A DNA stretch of 9,797 nt from Planctomycetaceae bacterium (GTDB lineage Bacteria > Planctomycetota > Planctomycetia > Pirellulales > Pirellulaceae). The number at the start of each line of letters is the position of its first letter. Position 1 is the first letter of the stretch. Below, piece after piece: positions 1 to 7,471 of this stretch. Below the pieces are notes generated by a model. The model was not told the origin of the DNA, ran no database searches, and was given only the letters and a program-made list of their open reading frames with translations. The position numbers and the translations under genes were made by a program. The DNA lies in the NCBI GenBank assembly GCA_002862265.1, contig PKCQ01000193.1, forward strand, positions 1 to 9,797, given 5' to 3'.

Positions 1-150
1 CCAGGCAGATCTTCGGCAGCTCCTCGTCCAACACATTGAAGTATCCCTTGTCCAGGTCGGTTGGATCCACCGGGACCGCCATGCACTTCCAGACCACCTT
101 GGTTTTCTGCTCGTCGTAACACTTTGCGATGTAGAAGACCGGGATCACCG
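1..150 (-). CDS. Partial unrecognised coding frame abutting jetA 3' end
   Basis: On the minus strand, one frame different from that of jetA stays open from inside the jetA tail to the left edge. It reads approximately VIPVFYIAKCYDEQ, then KTKVVWKCMAVPVDPTDLDK, then GYFNVLDEELPKICL. Its third codon positions are mostly G or C (roughly four in five by my count), clearly more than in jetA (about 60 percent in a sample), which suggests genuine coding DNA of different origin. It resembles neither the JetA C-terminus nor JetB (DUF4194), the usual next Wadjet gene. There is no convincing start or ribosome binding site; in-frame GTG codons lie near 136-146 and an ATG near 80. It may be an internal piece of a gene joined here by rearrangement, or a gene that starts at a weak codon. 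I do not recognise the family. Confidence 0.4.
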
Positions 151-1425
151 CCTGCACTGTGTCGCTTGAGTCGCAGCGGCGATGTTTTGTCGCATGCTTG
201 ACCAGTCGAGCCGCTCCAGTGCCACAAGTTGTTCTAAAGCTTGTTGCTGTTCGGCCTCGTCAGCAACCACTGGAGCCAGATCGACTTCATCGAATGGCTC
301 GGTCGCAAGCCAGAGAGGCCGATCCAAGGGGCTTTGAATCTCAAGCTCTACTTCAATGTCCAAGCCAACATCGACCGGCGGATCCTCGGCTCTCGCGGCT
401 GCCGCTGAAAGGATGTCTCGCAGCAGGTGGCTGAGCTGCTGGTGATGCCGAGTCGATCGAGCATCAAGTAGTCGCCGAAGTGTGTGGGACAGATGTTGGG
501 TGGTACGTAGGATCTTCTCTGCTTCAGCGATCAAAGTCGGAACCATGTTGCGTAGTGAGCTCAGCTCAGACTCTTCGCTCGCTAAAGCCTCGATCGCATG
601 CAGGCCGTCGATCAGCTCCTTGATGCGATCTTGGCTTTCCGGTGAATGCAACAGTTTCAAGAACTCAAAGAAACTCTGGCCCTGATCGCCCTGTTTCAGC
701 ATGTCTTCGCTATCGAGGGCGAACTGCAGGATGTCTCCACGTGAGTCAGCGGCTCCTAGGATCTTCTGCTGTACTTTGCGAGTGATGTCTTTGAAACGAT
801 CTTCAACAGCACGGAACTCGCTCTTGAGTTGGTGCAGGTGCTGACAAGCCATTGAGAATCGTTCGCGGACTTGAGTGGGCGACATTGCGGGTGCCTTGTC
901 CAACCCACGGAGTTGCAGCATTTCGCGATCAATTTCATCCCGCTGCTGTTCCAGTTGCTGCAAGCGGATTTGAGGATCTTCGCTGACGCCGGAGGCTATG
1001 TTTCCCAGCAGTTCCAGAATGCTTCGCAGACGTGATTCGGTGCCGATGAAGCCTACTTCCTGAGCTGCTTTTTCAGCAAAGGCCAAGGCTTTTTCGAACT
1101 CGGCTGTCAGCTGATAATAGGGCTCGGATGCATCTTCTTCGATAAAGCGTTTCAGCCAACCGATAGAGCTAGAACACCAACTTGCCAGGTAAGTATCCGC
1201 CTTTTCTCGCGAGTCGAATTTGGCTTCACCGACGATCGCATCTTTGGAGAGATTGTCGAGGTAGGCGTCAAGCTCAACCGCCAACTCGGAGTGTGGCCGT
1301 GTTATTTTGCCAGCGACTTTGAATTGCTGGTTGAGAAAGTCCATGATCCAAAAGGCGTGCGGCGATCGCAACAGACGGACTGCTGGCGATGTCGCAAAGA
1401 ACTTTTGCAAGGACTCGATGTGCAT
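145..1425 (-). CDS. jetA: JetA-like Wadjet kleisin subunit (DUF3375), C-terminally truncated
   Basis: 426 residues from ATG at 1425; a TTG at 1449 would add eight residues, but family members begin at about this ATG. The DUF3375 signature runs through the protein: the LRSPHAFWIMDFLNQQF block (19-35), TESRLRSILELL (129-140), the DPQIRLQQLEQQRDEIDREM coiled-coil opening (150-169), RERF (187-190), the SDQGQSF-like segment GDQGQSFFEFLKLLHSPE (246-263) and HTLRRLLDAR (314-323). In type I Wadjet, JetA is the MukF-like kleisin that, with JetB and the SMC-like JetC, recognises and extrudes plasmid DNA so that JetD can cut it. Family members usually run to about 480-500 residues and end in a winged helix that, by analogy with MukF, binds the SMC head. 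This one ends at LDWSSMRQNIAAATQ plus a short unrelated tail, where that helix should start, so about 60 residues are missing. No jetB follows. It is probably non-functional, though a short functional variant cannot be excluded. No clear Shine-Dalgarno sequence precedes the start. Confidence 0.82.
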   Translation of the reverse strand: MHIESLQKFFATSPAVRLLRSPHAFWIMDFLNQQFKVAGKITRPHSELAVELDAYLDNLSKDAIVGEAKFDSREKADTYLASWCSSSIGWLKRFIEEDASEPYYQLTAEFEKALAFAEKAAQEVGFIGTESRLRSILELLGNIASGVSEDPQIRLQQLEQQRDEIDREMLQLRGLDKAPAMSPTQVRERFSMACQHLHQLKSEFRAVEDRFKDITRKVQQKILGAADSRGDILQFALDSEDMLKQGDQGQSFFEFLKLLHSPESQDRIKELIDGLHAIEALASEESELSSLRNMVPTLIAEAEKILRTTQHLSHTLRRLLDARSTRHHQQLSHLLRDILSAAAARAEDPPVDVGLDIEVELEIQSPLDRPLWLATEPFDEVDLAPVVADEAEQQQALEQLVALERLDWSSMRQNIAAATQATQCRR

Positions 1426-2003
1426 AGGGCTGGATAAATTGGGTCGCAAATAGGATCGGTTCCGTGACGTAGCTTACGTGCACCATCGTCACGGCAAAGC
1501 AAGAAGGCCCCTGCCTTTGGGTGGCGAGGCGTCAATTCATGCTTAACTGATTTGACGCATTTGTCCGCCTCAAAATCAAGTAAATTGCCGGAAAAGCAGC
1601 TCTGCCCGAGCATTTGAAGATCGCGTAACTGACGTTACCGCCAAGGTTTAACTTGATTGGGCCAATTGAGCAGGTCAAGCGGCACTCAGCCGGACAGTCA
1701 CATGCTGGTAACAAACGACTGAAATTCGTTCTGATGCCAGCATTAACTCCACGCTGCAATAGGGTAAGTCCACAAGGTTTTCGGCCGTAGTGGATGAGGT
1801 AACGAATCCGGGAGCTCAGCTCCCCTCGCTCAAATGCGTTGCCAAAGCAAGCCGGCGTCGATGACAATATGCGCCTGACGTTCAGGCTTATGCAGCGTTT
1901 GCTCGTTGAGGTTCTACGAAAACAGGTAACCTCAGAAAACACCATCGACGACCAAGAAAACTGAAGCGTCGGAGCGTACGCGAGGGACAAAACGGCGAGA
2001 AGT
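1426..2003. other. Palindrome-rich intergenic region without a credible gene
   Basis: This 578-base stretch between the symporter stop and jetA has no frame I believe. A minus-strand open frame (1532-1990) exists, but its translation is rich in Cys, Ser, Arg and Leu and shows no domain. The stretch carries several short perfect inverted repeats: CCGTGACG/CGTCACGG (1462-1469 and 1487-1494), AAGGC/GCCTT (1504-1517), GTAAC/GTTAC (1625-1638), GGGAGCT-C-AGCTCCC (1810-1824) and GCCTGA-CGT-TCAGGC (1873-1887). The density suggests a dispersed planctomycete intergenic repeat or structured RNA, but only a search for further copies in the genome could tell. Confidence 0.5.
1462..1494. promoter_or_regulatory. 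Nested inverted repeat upstream of jetA
   Basis: An 8-bp perfect inverted repeat, CCGTGACG (1462-1469) and CGTCACGG (1487-1494), overlaps a second hairpin, ACGTA-GCT-TACGT (1467-1479). It lies 37-69 bases upstream of the jetA ATG, where an operator or leader hairpin would sit. No clear -35/-10 pair accompanies it. It could equally be part of the repeat-rich intergenic DNA. Confidence 0.35.
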
Positions 2004-3812
2004 TTAGCTTATAACATTTCGCTCTTCAGCTTTTGACATTTCTAAGCTGGGCCAACAGCGTATCAGTGTGAAAACGGAAACTAACGTAACAACTAGACTC
2101 ACCGTGAACGAGACCCACTGGCCGTACAGAAAATACCCAGTTCCGAACAGGAGGGAATAAGTCATGAAGGTCGCGGCAAGCATGGCGAGAATACCAGCGG
2201 TAATCGACTCGCCATCTTCGATAGCTGTTCCTTCTGCCGCCAACGCCTCTTGGACCGGCTTCCATCCTGGGCCTCCCGGTCGGATCTTTTGGAAAAAGTC
2301 TTTCAAGTCTTGCATGTCGGTGCTCGGCGAAAGAAAAGTAGCCAGTAACCAAGCTACCGTTGTCACCGAAACGCCGATCACTAGTTGCTGCCAATCCTCG
2401 AGCTTTTCCCAGCCCATTGCTGGATAGCCAAAGCGAAAAAACATCGCCACAGCGAATGAGACCACCATGCCTGCGATCTCGGTAAAAGCATTGATCCGCC
2501 ACCAGAACCAACGAAGGATGTAGATCAGCCCTGTCCCCGCGCCGATCTGCAGGAGAATACTGAATCCCTCCATCGCGCTTTCTAGTGTAAGTGCCAGGGC
2601 ACCGGACAAGACCATCAAACCTACCGTACATACTCGTCCTACGGTTACGAGTTCCTTCTCCGATGCTTCAGGCTTCAAAAAACGCCTGTAAAAATCATGT
2701 GCCAGGTAGGATGAGCCCCAGTTAAGTTGCGTAGAGATCGTTGACATGAATGCCGCCATCAAACTGGCAATGACAATTCCTAGTAAGCCTGATGGAAGGA
2801 AGGTCAGCATGGCTGGGTAAGCCAGATCGTCCTGGACGATATTCGGGTCGATATCTGGAAACGCAGCTCGTATCGTATCGAGGTCAGGAAAGACGACCAA
2901 CGATGCAAAGGCTACGATAATCCACGGCCATGGACGAAGTGCGTAGTGCGCTACTTGAAACAGAAGCGTGGCTGTAGTCGCATCCTGTTCGCTGCGCGCT
3001 CCCAGCATCCTCTGAGCAACATAGCCGCCGCCACCCGGCTCTGCGCCGGGATACCAGCTGCTCCACCACTGCACCGCAAGCGGGATAATTAGCAGTGGGA
3101 TAAGTGCATTCACGTCAGAAAAGTCCGGAAGCATACTGAGCTTGCTCGAAACATTCTCGTGAGCCAGTAGATTTGCAAAACCTCCGACTTCAGGCAGATC
3201 GCACACCACGGCGGCCGCAGCGACTGCACCGACCATCGCCATTACAAACTGAAAACAATCCGTCAGAATGACACCACGCAGGCCACCAATCAACGTGTAG
3301 GCAACCGTTACCGTGCCCGCGATCAATACGGTTTGCACCGGAGACCAGCCGAGTAAGATGCCACCAAGTTTGATTCCTGCTAGCGTCACATTTGCCATCA
3401 CCAAGCAATTAAAAACGACACCTAGGTAGATTGCGCGAAAACCGCGAAGAAATCCAGCTGGCGCGCCGCTGTATCGAATCTCATAGAATTCCAAGTCCGT
3501 AAGAACTCCGCTACGTTTCCACAAACGAGCGTAGACGAAAACCGTGAGTAATCCGGTCAGGAGAAAGGCCCACCAAACCCAATTTCCACTCACGCCGTCC
3601 TTGCGAACAATGCCTGTTACCAGATTCGGTGTGTCAGCAGCAAATGTCGTTGCTACCATCGACAGCCCAAGCATCCACCAAGGCATCTTGCCGCCCGCAA
3701 GAAAGTACTCGGAAAAATTCTTACCAGCGCGCTGCGAGGCAATAATGCCGATCAAGGTAGAAACGACAAAGAACGCGATGATGATCGTGTAATCAAGTGA
3801 AGTTAATTTCAT
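2004..3812 (-). CDS. Sodium:solute symporter (SSS/SLC5 family), probable sugar transporter
   Basis: A 602-residue inner-membrane protein that should couple Na+ entry to uptake of a small solute. Hydrophobic segments recur along the whole length (about 8-26, 45-60, 79-96, 126-154, 159-175, 185-204, 236-250, 294-309, 340-360, several between 390 and 490, and two near the C-terminus), giving roughly 13-14 helices as expected for SSS. Family features are the AGGKMPWWMLGLSMVATTFA stretch (39-58), TDLEFYEIRYSG (105-116), GGLRGVILTDCFQ (176-188) and the second SSS signature around LLGIVIASLMAAFMSTISTQ (343-362), whose Ser/Thr cluster corresponds to the Na2 ion site in SGLT-type transporters. A cytosolic loop of about 45 residues (near 500-545) precedes the last helix pair. 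It lies 179 bases downstream of the fructokinase-like gene on the same strand, so a sugar substrate is likely, but the sequence alone does not specify it. The start at ATG 3812 has only a weak AAGAG upstream. The gene looks intact. Confidence 0.9.
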   Translation of the reverse strand: MKLTSLDYTIIIAFFVVSTLIGIIASQRAGKNFSEYFLAGGKMPWWMLGLSMVATTFAADTPNLVTGIVRKDGVSGNWVWWAFLLTGLLTVFVYARLWKRSGVLTDLEFYEIRYSGAPAGFLRGFRAIYLGVVFNCLVMANVTLAGIKLGGILLGWSPVQTVLIAGTVTVAYTLIGGLRGVILTDCFQFVMAMVGAVAAAAVVCDLPEVGGFANLLAHENVSSKLSMLPDFSDVNALIPLLIIPLAVQWWSSWYPGAEPGGGGYVAQRMLGARSEQDATTATLLFQVAHYALRPWPWIIVAFASLVVFPDLDTIRAAFPDIDPNIVQDDLAYPAMLTFLPSGLLGIVIASLMAAFMSTISTQLNWGSSYLAHDFYRRFLKPEASEKELVTVGRVCTVGLMVLSGALALTLESAMEGFSILLQIGAGTGLIYILRWFWWRINAFTEIAGMVVSFAVAMFFRFGYPAMGWEKLEDWQQLVIGVSVTTVAWLLATFLSPSTDMQDLKDFFQKIRPGGPGWKPVQEALAAEGTAIEDGESITAGILAMLAATFMTYSLLFGTGYFLYGQWVSFTVSLVVTLVSVFTLIRCWPSLEMSKAEERNVIS

Positions 3813-3935
3813 TACTCTTGCCGTTACATCTGCTTTCGCTCAAAGTCAAACCAACACAACCCGCCCACAAGTTTGCTTGCTTGACTGGGGAAGTAAAGCC
3901 GAACTGACGTCCTGAATTGACTTTTCACTCACCAG

Positions 3936-3953
3936 CCGAAGCGTGAGCGAGGC
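3936..3953 (-). repeat. 18-nt intergenic repeat, copy 1 (inverted relative to copy 2)
   Basis: On the minus strand this reads GCCTCGCTCACGCTTCGG. It matches 5007-5024 (plus strand) at 17 of 18 positions, in opposite orientation. It lies just past the stop of the sugar kinase gene, between it and the symporter. Confidence 0.55.
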
Positions 3954-3974
3954 AACAAGGCATTCCTTGCCTCG
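3948..3974 (-). other. Intercistronic stem-loop after the sugar kinase gene
   Basis: A perfect 8-bp stem, CGAGGCAA (3948-3955) and TTGCCTCG (3967-3974), encloses an 11-base loop 18 bases past the kinase stop. No T-run follows on the minus strand, so it is a poor intrinsic terminator. It could reduce read-through into the symporter or stabilise the upstream mRNA. Confidence 0.4.
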
Positions 3975-3991
3975 GAGCAAGGTGACGCTTT

Positions 3992-4864
3992 CTACTTCCG
4001 CGATGGAATCGCGCCAGCATGTGAACAGGCTGCGGCCGCGACCTCGCAGGCCTTGCGCAGATTCGTTTCGCACGCTTCTCGATAAAGTTCACCCATAATA
4101 AATGCTGCAGTAAAGGCATCACCGGCGCCGACAGTGTCGACGATGTCTGTCGCAATGCCTGGTTGTTCGATGACGCCTTCTGAGGTGACCAAAACTGCTC
4201 CTTCGACCCCGCGTGTCATGACTACCTTCTCAAGATTGCCGTACGTGATCAAAGGACGCAGACTGTTTAACGTACTGCTGCTATCTGAAACTCCACAAGC
4301 AGAACAGGCCGCCACAATCTCTTCATCACTTAGCTTCAAGATACTCGCGAGCTGTATGGACTCGCGAATGGTTTTGGCATTGAAGAAGGGAGCTCTAAGA
4401 TTGATGTCGACCACACATATAATCCCCCTAGCGGCAGCCATATTAATCGCTTGGCGAATCGTCTGACGCGCCAACTCACTGCGTTGTCCCAATGTGCCAA
4501 AGCAGATTGCGTCGGCAGCGGCCAGGTAGTTGGCAATGTCTTCATTCCATTCGAGCTGATCCCAGGCTGAACGTTCGTGAATCGTAAATGTCGGCTTGCC
4601 TTCGGCATTCAGCTCGATTCCAACCGTTCCAGTCGGTGCATCAGGGATCCCTTGTACGAGACTGACGTCGATGCCGTATTCAGCGAGGATTTCAATCGCA
4701 TCATGCCCCCGTTTGTCGTTGCCTACCGCGCTTATCATCGCAACCTCTGCACCTTGCAACGCGGCATGGCAAGCGAAGTTGGCGGGAGCACCACCGAAGC
4801 GCTCGCCGTCAGGAAACAAGTCCCAGAGAACTTCGCCTATTGATATAATTTTGGGTCTGAACAT
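3992..4864 (-). CDS. PfkB-family carbohydrate kinase, fructokinase-like
   Basis: A 290-residue cytosolic kinase expected to transfer phosphate from ATP to a sugar, most likely fructose or a related ketose. ATG 4864 is preceded by AGAGGAAG about ten bases upstream; the frame is open to a TTG at 4912, but ATG fits family N-termini (MFRPKIISIGEVLWDLFP). Visible PfkB features are the sugar-binding GGAPAN motif (24-29), GNDKRG (48-53) after it, DINLRAPFF (153-161), the TRGVEGA nucleotide-binding loop (217-223) and the second PfkB signature DTVGAGDAF (243-251), whose Asp249 is the catalytic base. The length is normal for fructokinase. The symporter follows on the same strand, suggesting uptake then phosphorylation of one sugar. 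A 17-bp inverted repeat (4952-4968) lies upstream as a possible operator. Ribokinase or 2-keto-3-deoxygluconate kinase activity is the main alternative, but the GEVLWD...GGAPAN pattern favours fructokinase. Confidence 0.88.
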   Translation of the reverse strand: MFRPKIISIGEVLWDLFPDGERFGGAPANFACHAALQGAEVAMISAVGNDKRGHDAIEILAEYGIDVSLVQGIPDAPTGTVGIELNAEGKPTFTIHERSAWDQLEWNEDIANYLAAADAICFGTLGQRSELARQTIRQAINMAAARGIICVVDINLRAPFFNAKTIRESIQLASILKLSDEEIVAACSACGVSDSSSTLNSLRPLITYGNLEKVVMTRGVEGAVLVTSEGVIEQPGIATDIVDTVGAGDAFTAAFIMGELYREACETNLRKACEVAAAACSHAGAIPSRK

Positions 4865-4951
4865 AGACGGCGCTTCCTCTACTGATCCAAGGAACGCAGC
4901 ATATCGGATCAAAAGCGGTTGTACTACACTCTCTCGCTAGGAGTTCGAGAT

Positions 4952-4968
4952 TGAAGTTTGTGACTTCA
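4952..4968. promoter_or_regulatory. Operator-like inverted repeat between divergent genes
   Basis: TGAAGT (4952-4957), five bases, then ACTTCA (4963-4968) form a perfect 6-bp dyad in the 222-base divergent region, 88 bases upstream of the kinase ATG. Dyads of this size are typical repressor half-sites. No regulator gene lies in the window and no good -35/-10 pair was identified, so the role is a guess. Confidence 0.3.
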
Positions 4969-5006
4969 TCGCAATCCAAGAGTGAACGAGCATAGTCAAC
5001 TGTGTA

Positions 5007-5024
5007 GCCTCGCTCACGCGTCGG
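5007..5024 (+). repeat. 18-nt intergenic repeat, copy 2
   Basis: GCCTCGCTCACGCGTCGG, 17 of 18 identical to the inverted copy at 3936-3953. The two copies bracket the sugar kinase gene. This copy lies 63 bases upstream of the 259-residue gene. Confidence 0.55.
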
Positions 5025-5086
5025 ATTATGAAACGAGATCGCAGATGCAGATGCTCCTCTAATTCAAACCATTCTCACTTGCCCCT

Positions 5087-5866
5087 ATGATTCAATCCAA
5101 CCAAGATGATTCAGGTGCTGTCGCCTTTGAGCAAGTTGCTGCAGGGGTGTATCGCCGTGCCGATCCAGAGACGATTTGGGAGGCTTTGCGATACGCGGTC
5201 CAAACCGAGCTGATGGTCAAGAACCCAACCATCATGATTCTGTTTATTCGTATTGCCGAAATCTACTTGGCCGTTCAAGAGGACTTAGCACAACGACGCT
5301 CAACCGCGGAAGAAAAAGAAGCAGCTGCGATCAAGCTGATTCTCGAACCGCCCGCTCAGCTAAGTGATGCGGCCTACCTTCCCGATTCGATTGAGTCTCC
5401 AGGAGAAATGGATTTGTGCTGGGGCGAATTCCTTGTCACGGGCAAGACCGAAATTGTCGTTCGCGTAATCGAGGTGCTTGATCGCGAGGACTTGACTCGA
5501 CAGTTCATTCAAGAACAACTCCAGTCCTCAGACGCTGATTCGCTCTCGCTCGACGACTCGGAACGCACCGCCTTAGCTCAAGCTGGCATCACGCTAGGAT
5601 TGGAGGCAGACGAAGGGCCAGACGTAATCCTTTCTAAAGGCGACATCGATATTCTGCTGTGGTTTGGTGTTAAAAATGGCAATGAGACCTGTAGCAGGAT
5701 CATAAAATCCTTGCCAGAACCGAAAGCAATTCACGTCGCCAATAAAGGAGCCGCAATCTGGTCATTACAAGCCAACGCGCAGCAACACGGTGCCATTCGC
5801 TTACTCTGTGAAGAGGAGTCAGCTCGCTCAGGAGGATTCGGTCGACTACTGATCAGGCCGAACTGA
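5087..5866 (+). CDS. Conserved-looking hypothetical protein, 259 residues
   Basis: I cannot assign a function. The protein is acidic and mostly helical, with no signal peptide and no membrane segment, so it is probably cytosolic. An N-terminal helical part (28-90) is followed by an acidic linker, then two blocks that look like conserved landmarks: MDLCWGEFLVTGKTEIVVRV (108-127) and GAAIWSLQANAQQHGAI (221-237). I have seen similar W-x-E-F-x-x-T-G and W-S-L-x-x-N-A-x-Q-H pairings in bacterial hypothetical proteins of helical-repeat type, but cannot name the family. The ATG at 5087 has no Shine-Dalgarno sequence, which is common in planctomycetes. It is divergent from the kinase (222 bases) and convergent with the propeller gene (17 bases), so neither neighbour is an operon partner. 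The consistent frame and near-complete use of the space support a real gene. Confidence 0.75.
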   Translation: MIQSNQDDSGAVAFEQVAAGVYRRADPETIWEALRYAVQTELMVKNPTIMILFIRIAEIYLAVQEDLAQRRSTAEEKEAAAIKLILEPPAQLSDAAYLPDSIESPGEMDLCWGEFLVTGKTEIVVRVIEVLDREDLTRQFIQEQLQSSDADSLSLDDSERTALAQAGITLGLEADEGPDVILSKGDIDILLWFGVKNGNETCSRIIKSLPEPKAIHVANKGAAIWSLQANAQQHGAIRLLCEEESARSGGFGRLLIRPN

Positions 5867-5883
5867 CGAGCCGAAGAATTAAG

Positions 5884-7170
5884 TTACTGTGCAGTTTTTG
5901 ATTCCTCGGCGCCGAGGCAGAACAAGTTCTCCTCACCGCGAATCAAAATGCGATTCCCATCGGGTACAGGGGATCCGATAACGGGTTGCCCAAAATCAGT
6001 TTCCGACAGCAACTGAAAGCGATCCCCGACGACACTGGCCACAAATACTCTGCCATCTTCGCGTGGAGCGTACAACACGTCCGATGCAATCAGCGGAGAT
6101 GCGTAGAATGCTGCACGATTTCTGGGGAACCGATCGGACCAAACCGTCTTGCCAGTCGCGGGATCAATACACTCGACTTCGCCTTTGTCTCGCACCAAGT
6201 AGACGCATCCTTTGTGAGCAACTGGCGAAGGAACAAAGGAGCTGATATCGTCTCGCTGCCAGACGTGATTGGTTTCCGTTACATCGCCACTTCCTGTTAG
6301 AAGAACCCCAAACATGCGTGGTATCCCACGATCATTGCGTCCGAAGCAGATCACTGCCATGTCGTCTACGATCACCGGGTTCGCAATAGCTGGCCACAGT
6401 TTGTTCGCTTCAGGATTAAACCCTCCGCAGCTCCAAACCACTGAGCCATTGGCCGCATCATGCATAGTCAAATGCTCCGAGCCCCAGACCAGGATGACTT
6501 CACGACCATTATGCTGCATGACGATCGGGGTCGTATAGCACTGATCCGATTCCTGCGGCACTTTGTAGTTGCGAGCAACCTTCCAAGCCAGCTTGCCGCT
6601 TTTCTTGTCGAACGCAGCCAGCCAAGAATCACCGGTATGCATCCGTGCCATGATGACGTGATCTTTTGTCAGTACCGGCGAGGTACCGTGGTCCCAGTAG
6701 CGATTGTCTGGTCCGAAACGCTCCACCAAGTCCGTCTGCCAGCGGTTCGTTCCTTCTAGATTGACTGCCGCCAGCGTGCCGCTCTTAAAGTAGACGAACA
6801 CGCCCGATCCATCCGTGATTGGCGACGCATTACATCCTGATCCGTTGCGGTGTTTCCCTTTGATCTCTTTCTCAAAAACAGCCTGCCACCGTGCCGCACC
6901 AGACTTGTCGAACGCGAGCACGGCGTCCTTCCCATCGACAGGAGCCGTGACCAAGATTTGATCTTTCCAAACGATCGGAGTGGAACAGCCCTTGCCTGGT
7001 AAGTCAGCCTTCCAGACCGTGGCGGCCTCATTCAAGGTGATAGGAAACTCGCCCGAAGCAACGCTGCCGTTATCATCTGCACCGCGCCAACTCGGCCAAT
7101 CCGCGTGGGCCGAACTGGAGAGCAAAAACACAGCCAGGATCCGAGCGCCGAATTTGTGGAGTGGTTTCAT
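5884..7170 (-). CDS. Secreted PQQ-like beta-propeller repeat protein
   Basis: 428 residues with a clear signal peptide: a basic start (MKPLHKFGAR), a hydrophobic core (ILAVFLLSSS) and an A-H-A cleavage site after residue 23. The mature protein begins DWPSWRGADDNG, the usual opening of planctomycete propeller proteins of this class. Repeated blades follow, with the pattern of a strand (such as PIVWKDQILVTAP), then A-x-D-K-x-S-G/A and a Trp (AFDKSGAARWQ, AFDKKSGKLAWK, CIDPATGKTVWS). These are WD40-like/PQQ repeats related to BamB and PQQ-dependent dehydrogenases. I see no dehydrogenase catalytic motif, so it is more likely a structural or binding protein in the periplasm or cell envelope. It is close to full length and ends in a typical last blade (GNRILIRGEENLFCLG). 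A fragment of a second propeller gene lies 301 bases upstream on the same strand, hinting at a former tandem pair. Confidence 0.88.
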   Translation of the reverse strand: MKPLHKFGARILAVFLLSSSAHADWPSWRGADDNGSVASGEFPITLNEAATVWKADLPGKGCSTPIVWKDQILVTAPVDGKDAVLAFDKSGAARWQAVFEKEIKGKHRNGSGCNASPITDGSGVFVYFKSGTLAAVNLEGTNRWQTDLVERFGPDNRYWDHGTSPVLTKDHVIMARMHTGDSWLAAFDKKSGKLAWKVARNYKVPQESDQCYTTPIVMQHNGREVILVWGSEHLTMHDAANGSVVWSCGGFNPEANKLWPAIANPVIVDDMAVICFGRNDRGIPRMFGVLLTGSGDVTETNHVWQRDDISSFVPSPVAHKGCVYLVRDKGEVECIDPATGKTVWSDRFPRNRAAFYASPLIASDVLYAPREDGRVFVASVVGDRFQLLSETDFGQPVIGSPVPDGNRILIRGEENLFCLGAEESKTAQ

Positions 7171-7471
7171 TTGTTATTCATCAAGCTAGGAAAGCAGAAC
7201 ACATTGGCCATTTGAGCCCCGGTTGATGAGCCGCTTGGGCTTCGGATGACAAACAGCATAGTCGCATCGGTTCGGAAGTAACATATGCCGTACGAAAGCG
7301 CCATCTTTCGAATCGTGAGCTTTGAAAACTATGATCACGAACTCCCTCTGGTCAAACCAAGGGTGCTATCCAACGCGTGGCAGTAGCTAACTTGTTAAAT
7401 GACGAGGGCCGGTTCCTAAATTCATTACTCGCGACGATGTTTCCACAAACGCTGACCAAACAAACGCCGCC
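7171..7471. other. Intergenic region upstream of the propeller gene
   Basis: Between the propeller ATG and the end of the propeller remnant I see no convincing promoter, RNA or terminator. The one item worth noting is a 33-codon plus-strand frame (7285-7386, ATG to TAG, starting MPYESAIFRIVSFENYD). It has plausible composition but no ribosome binding site, and I do not call it a gene. Confidence 0.4.

Noticed and set aside
1504..1517. AAGGC-CCCT-GCCTT hairpin as a terminator of the symporter transcript
   Set aside because: The 5-bp stem is short, it lies nearly 500 bases past the symporter stop, and only a broken T-rich stretch follows.
1532..1990. 152-codon minus-strand open frame
   Set aside because: Low-complexity Ser/Arg/Cys/Leu composition, no domain, no ribosome binding site, and it runs through several palindromes. 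More likely a non-coding repeat than a gene.
4596..4940. Plus-strand frame antisense to the sugar kinase
   Set aside because: The minus strand carries an unmistakable PfkB kinase with all its motifs, so this frame is a shadow.
3898..5868. The 12-mer GCCGAACTGACG present at 3898-3909 and 5857-5868
   Set aside because: One copy ends inside a coding region, the flanks do not match, and two copies of a 12-mer are weak evidence of a repeat.
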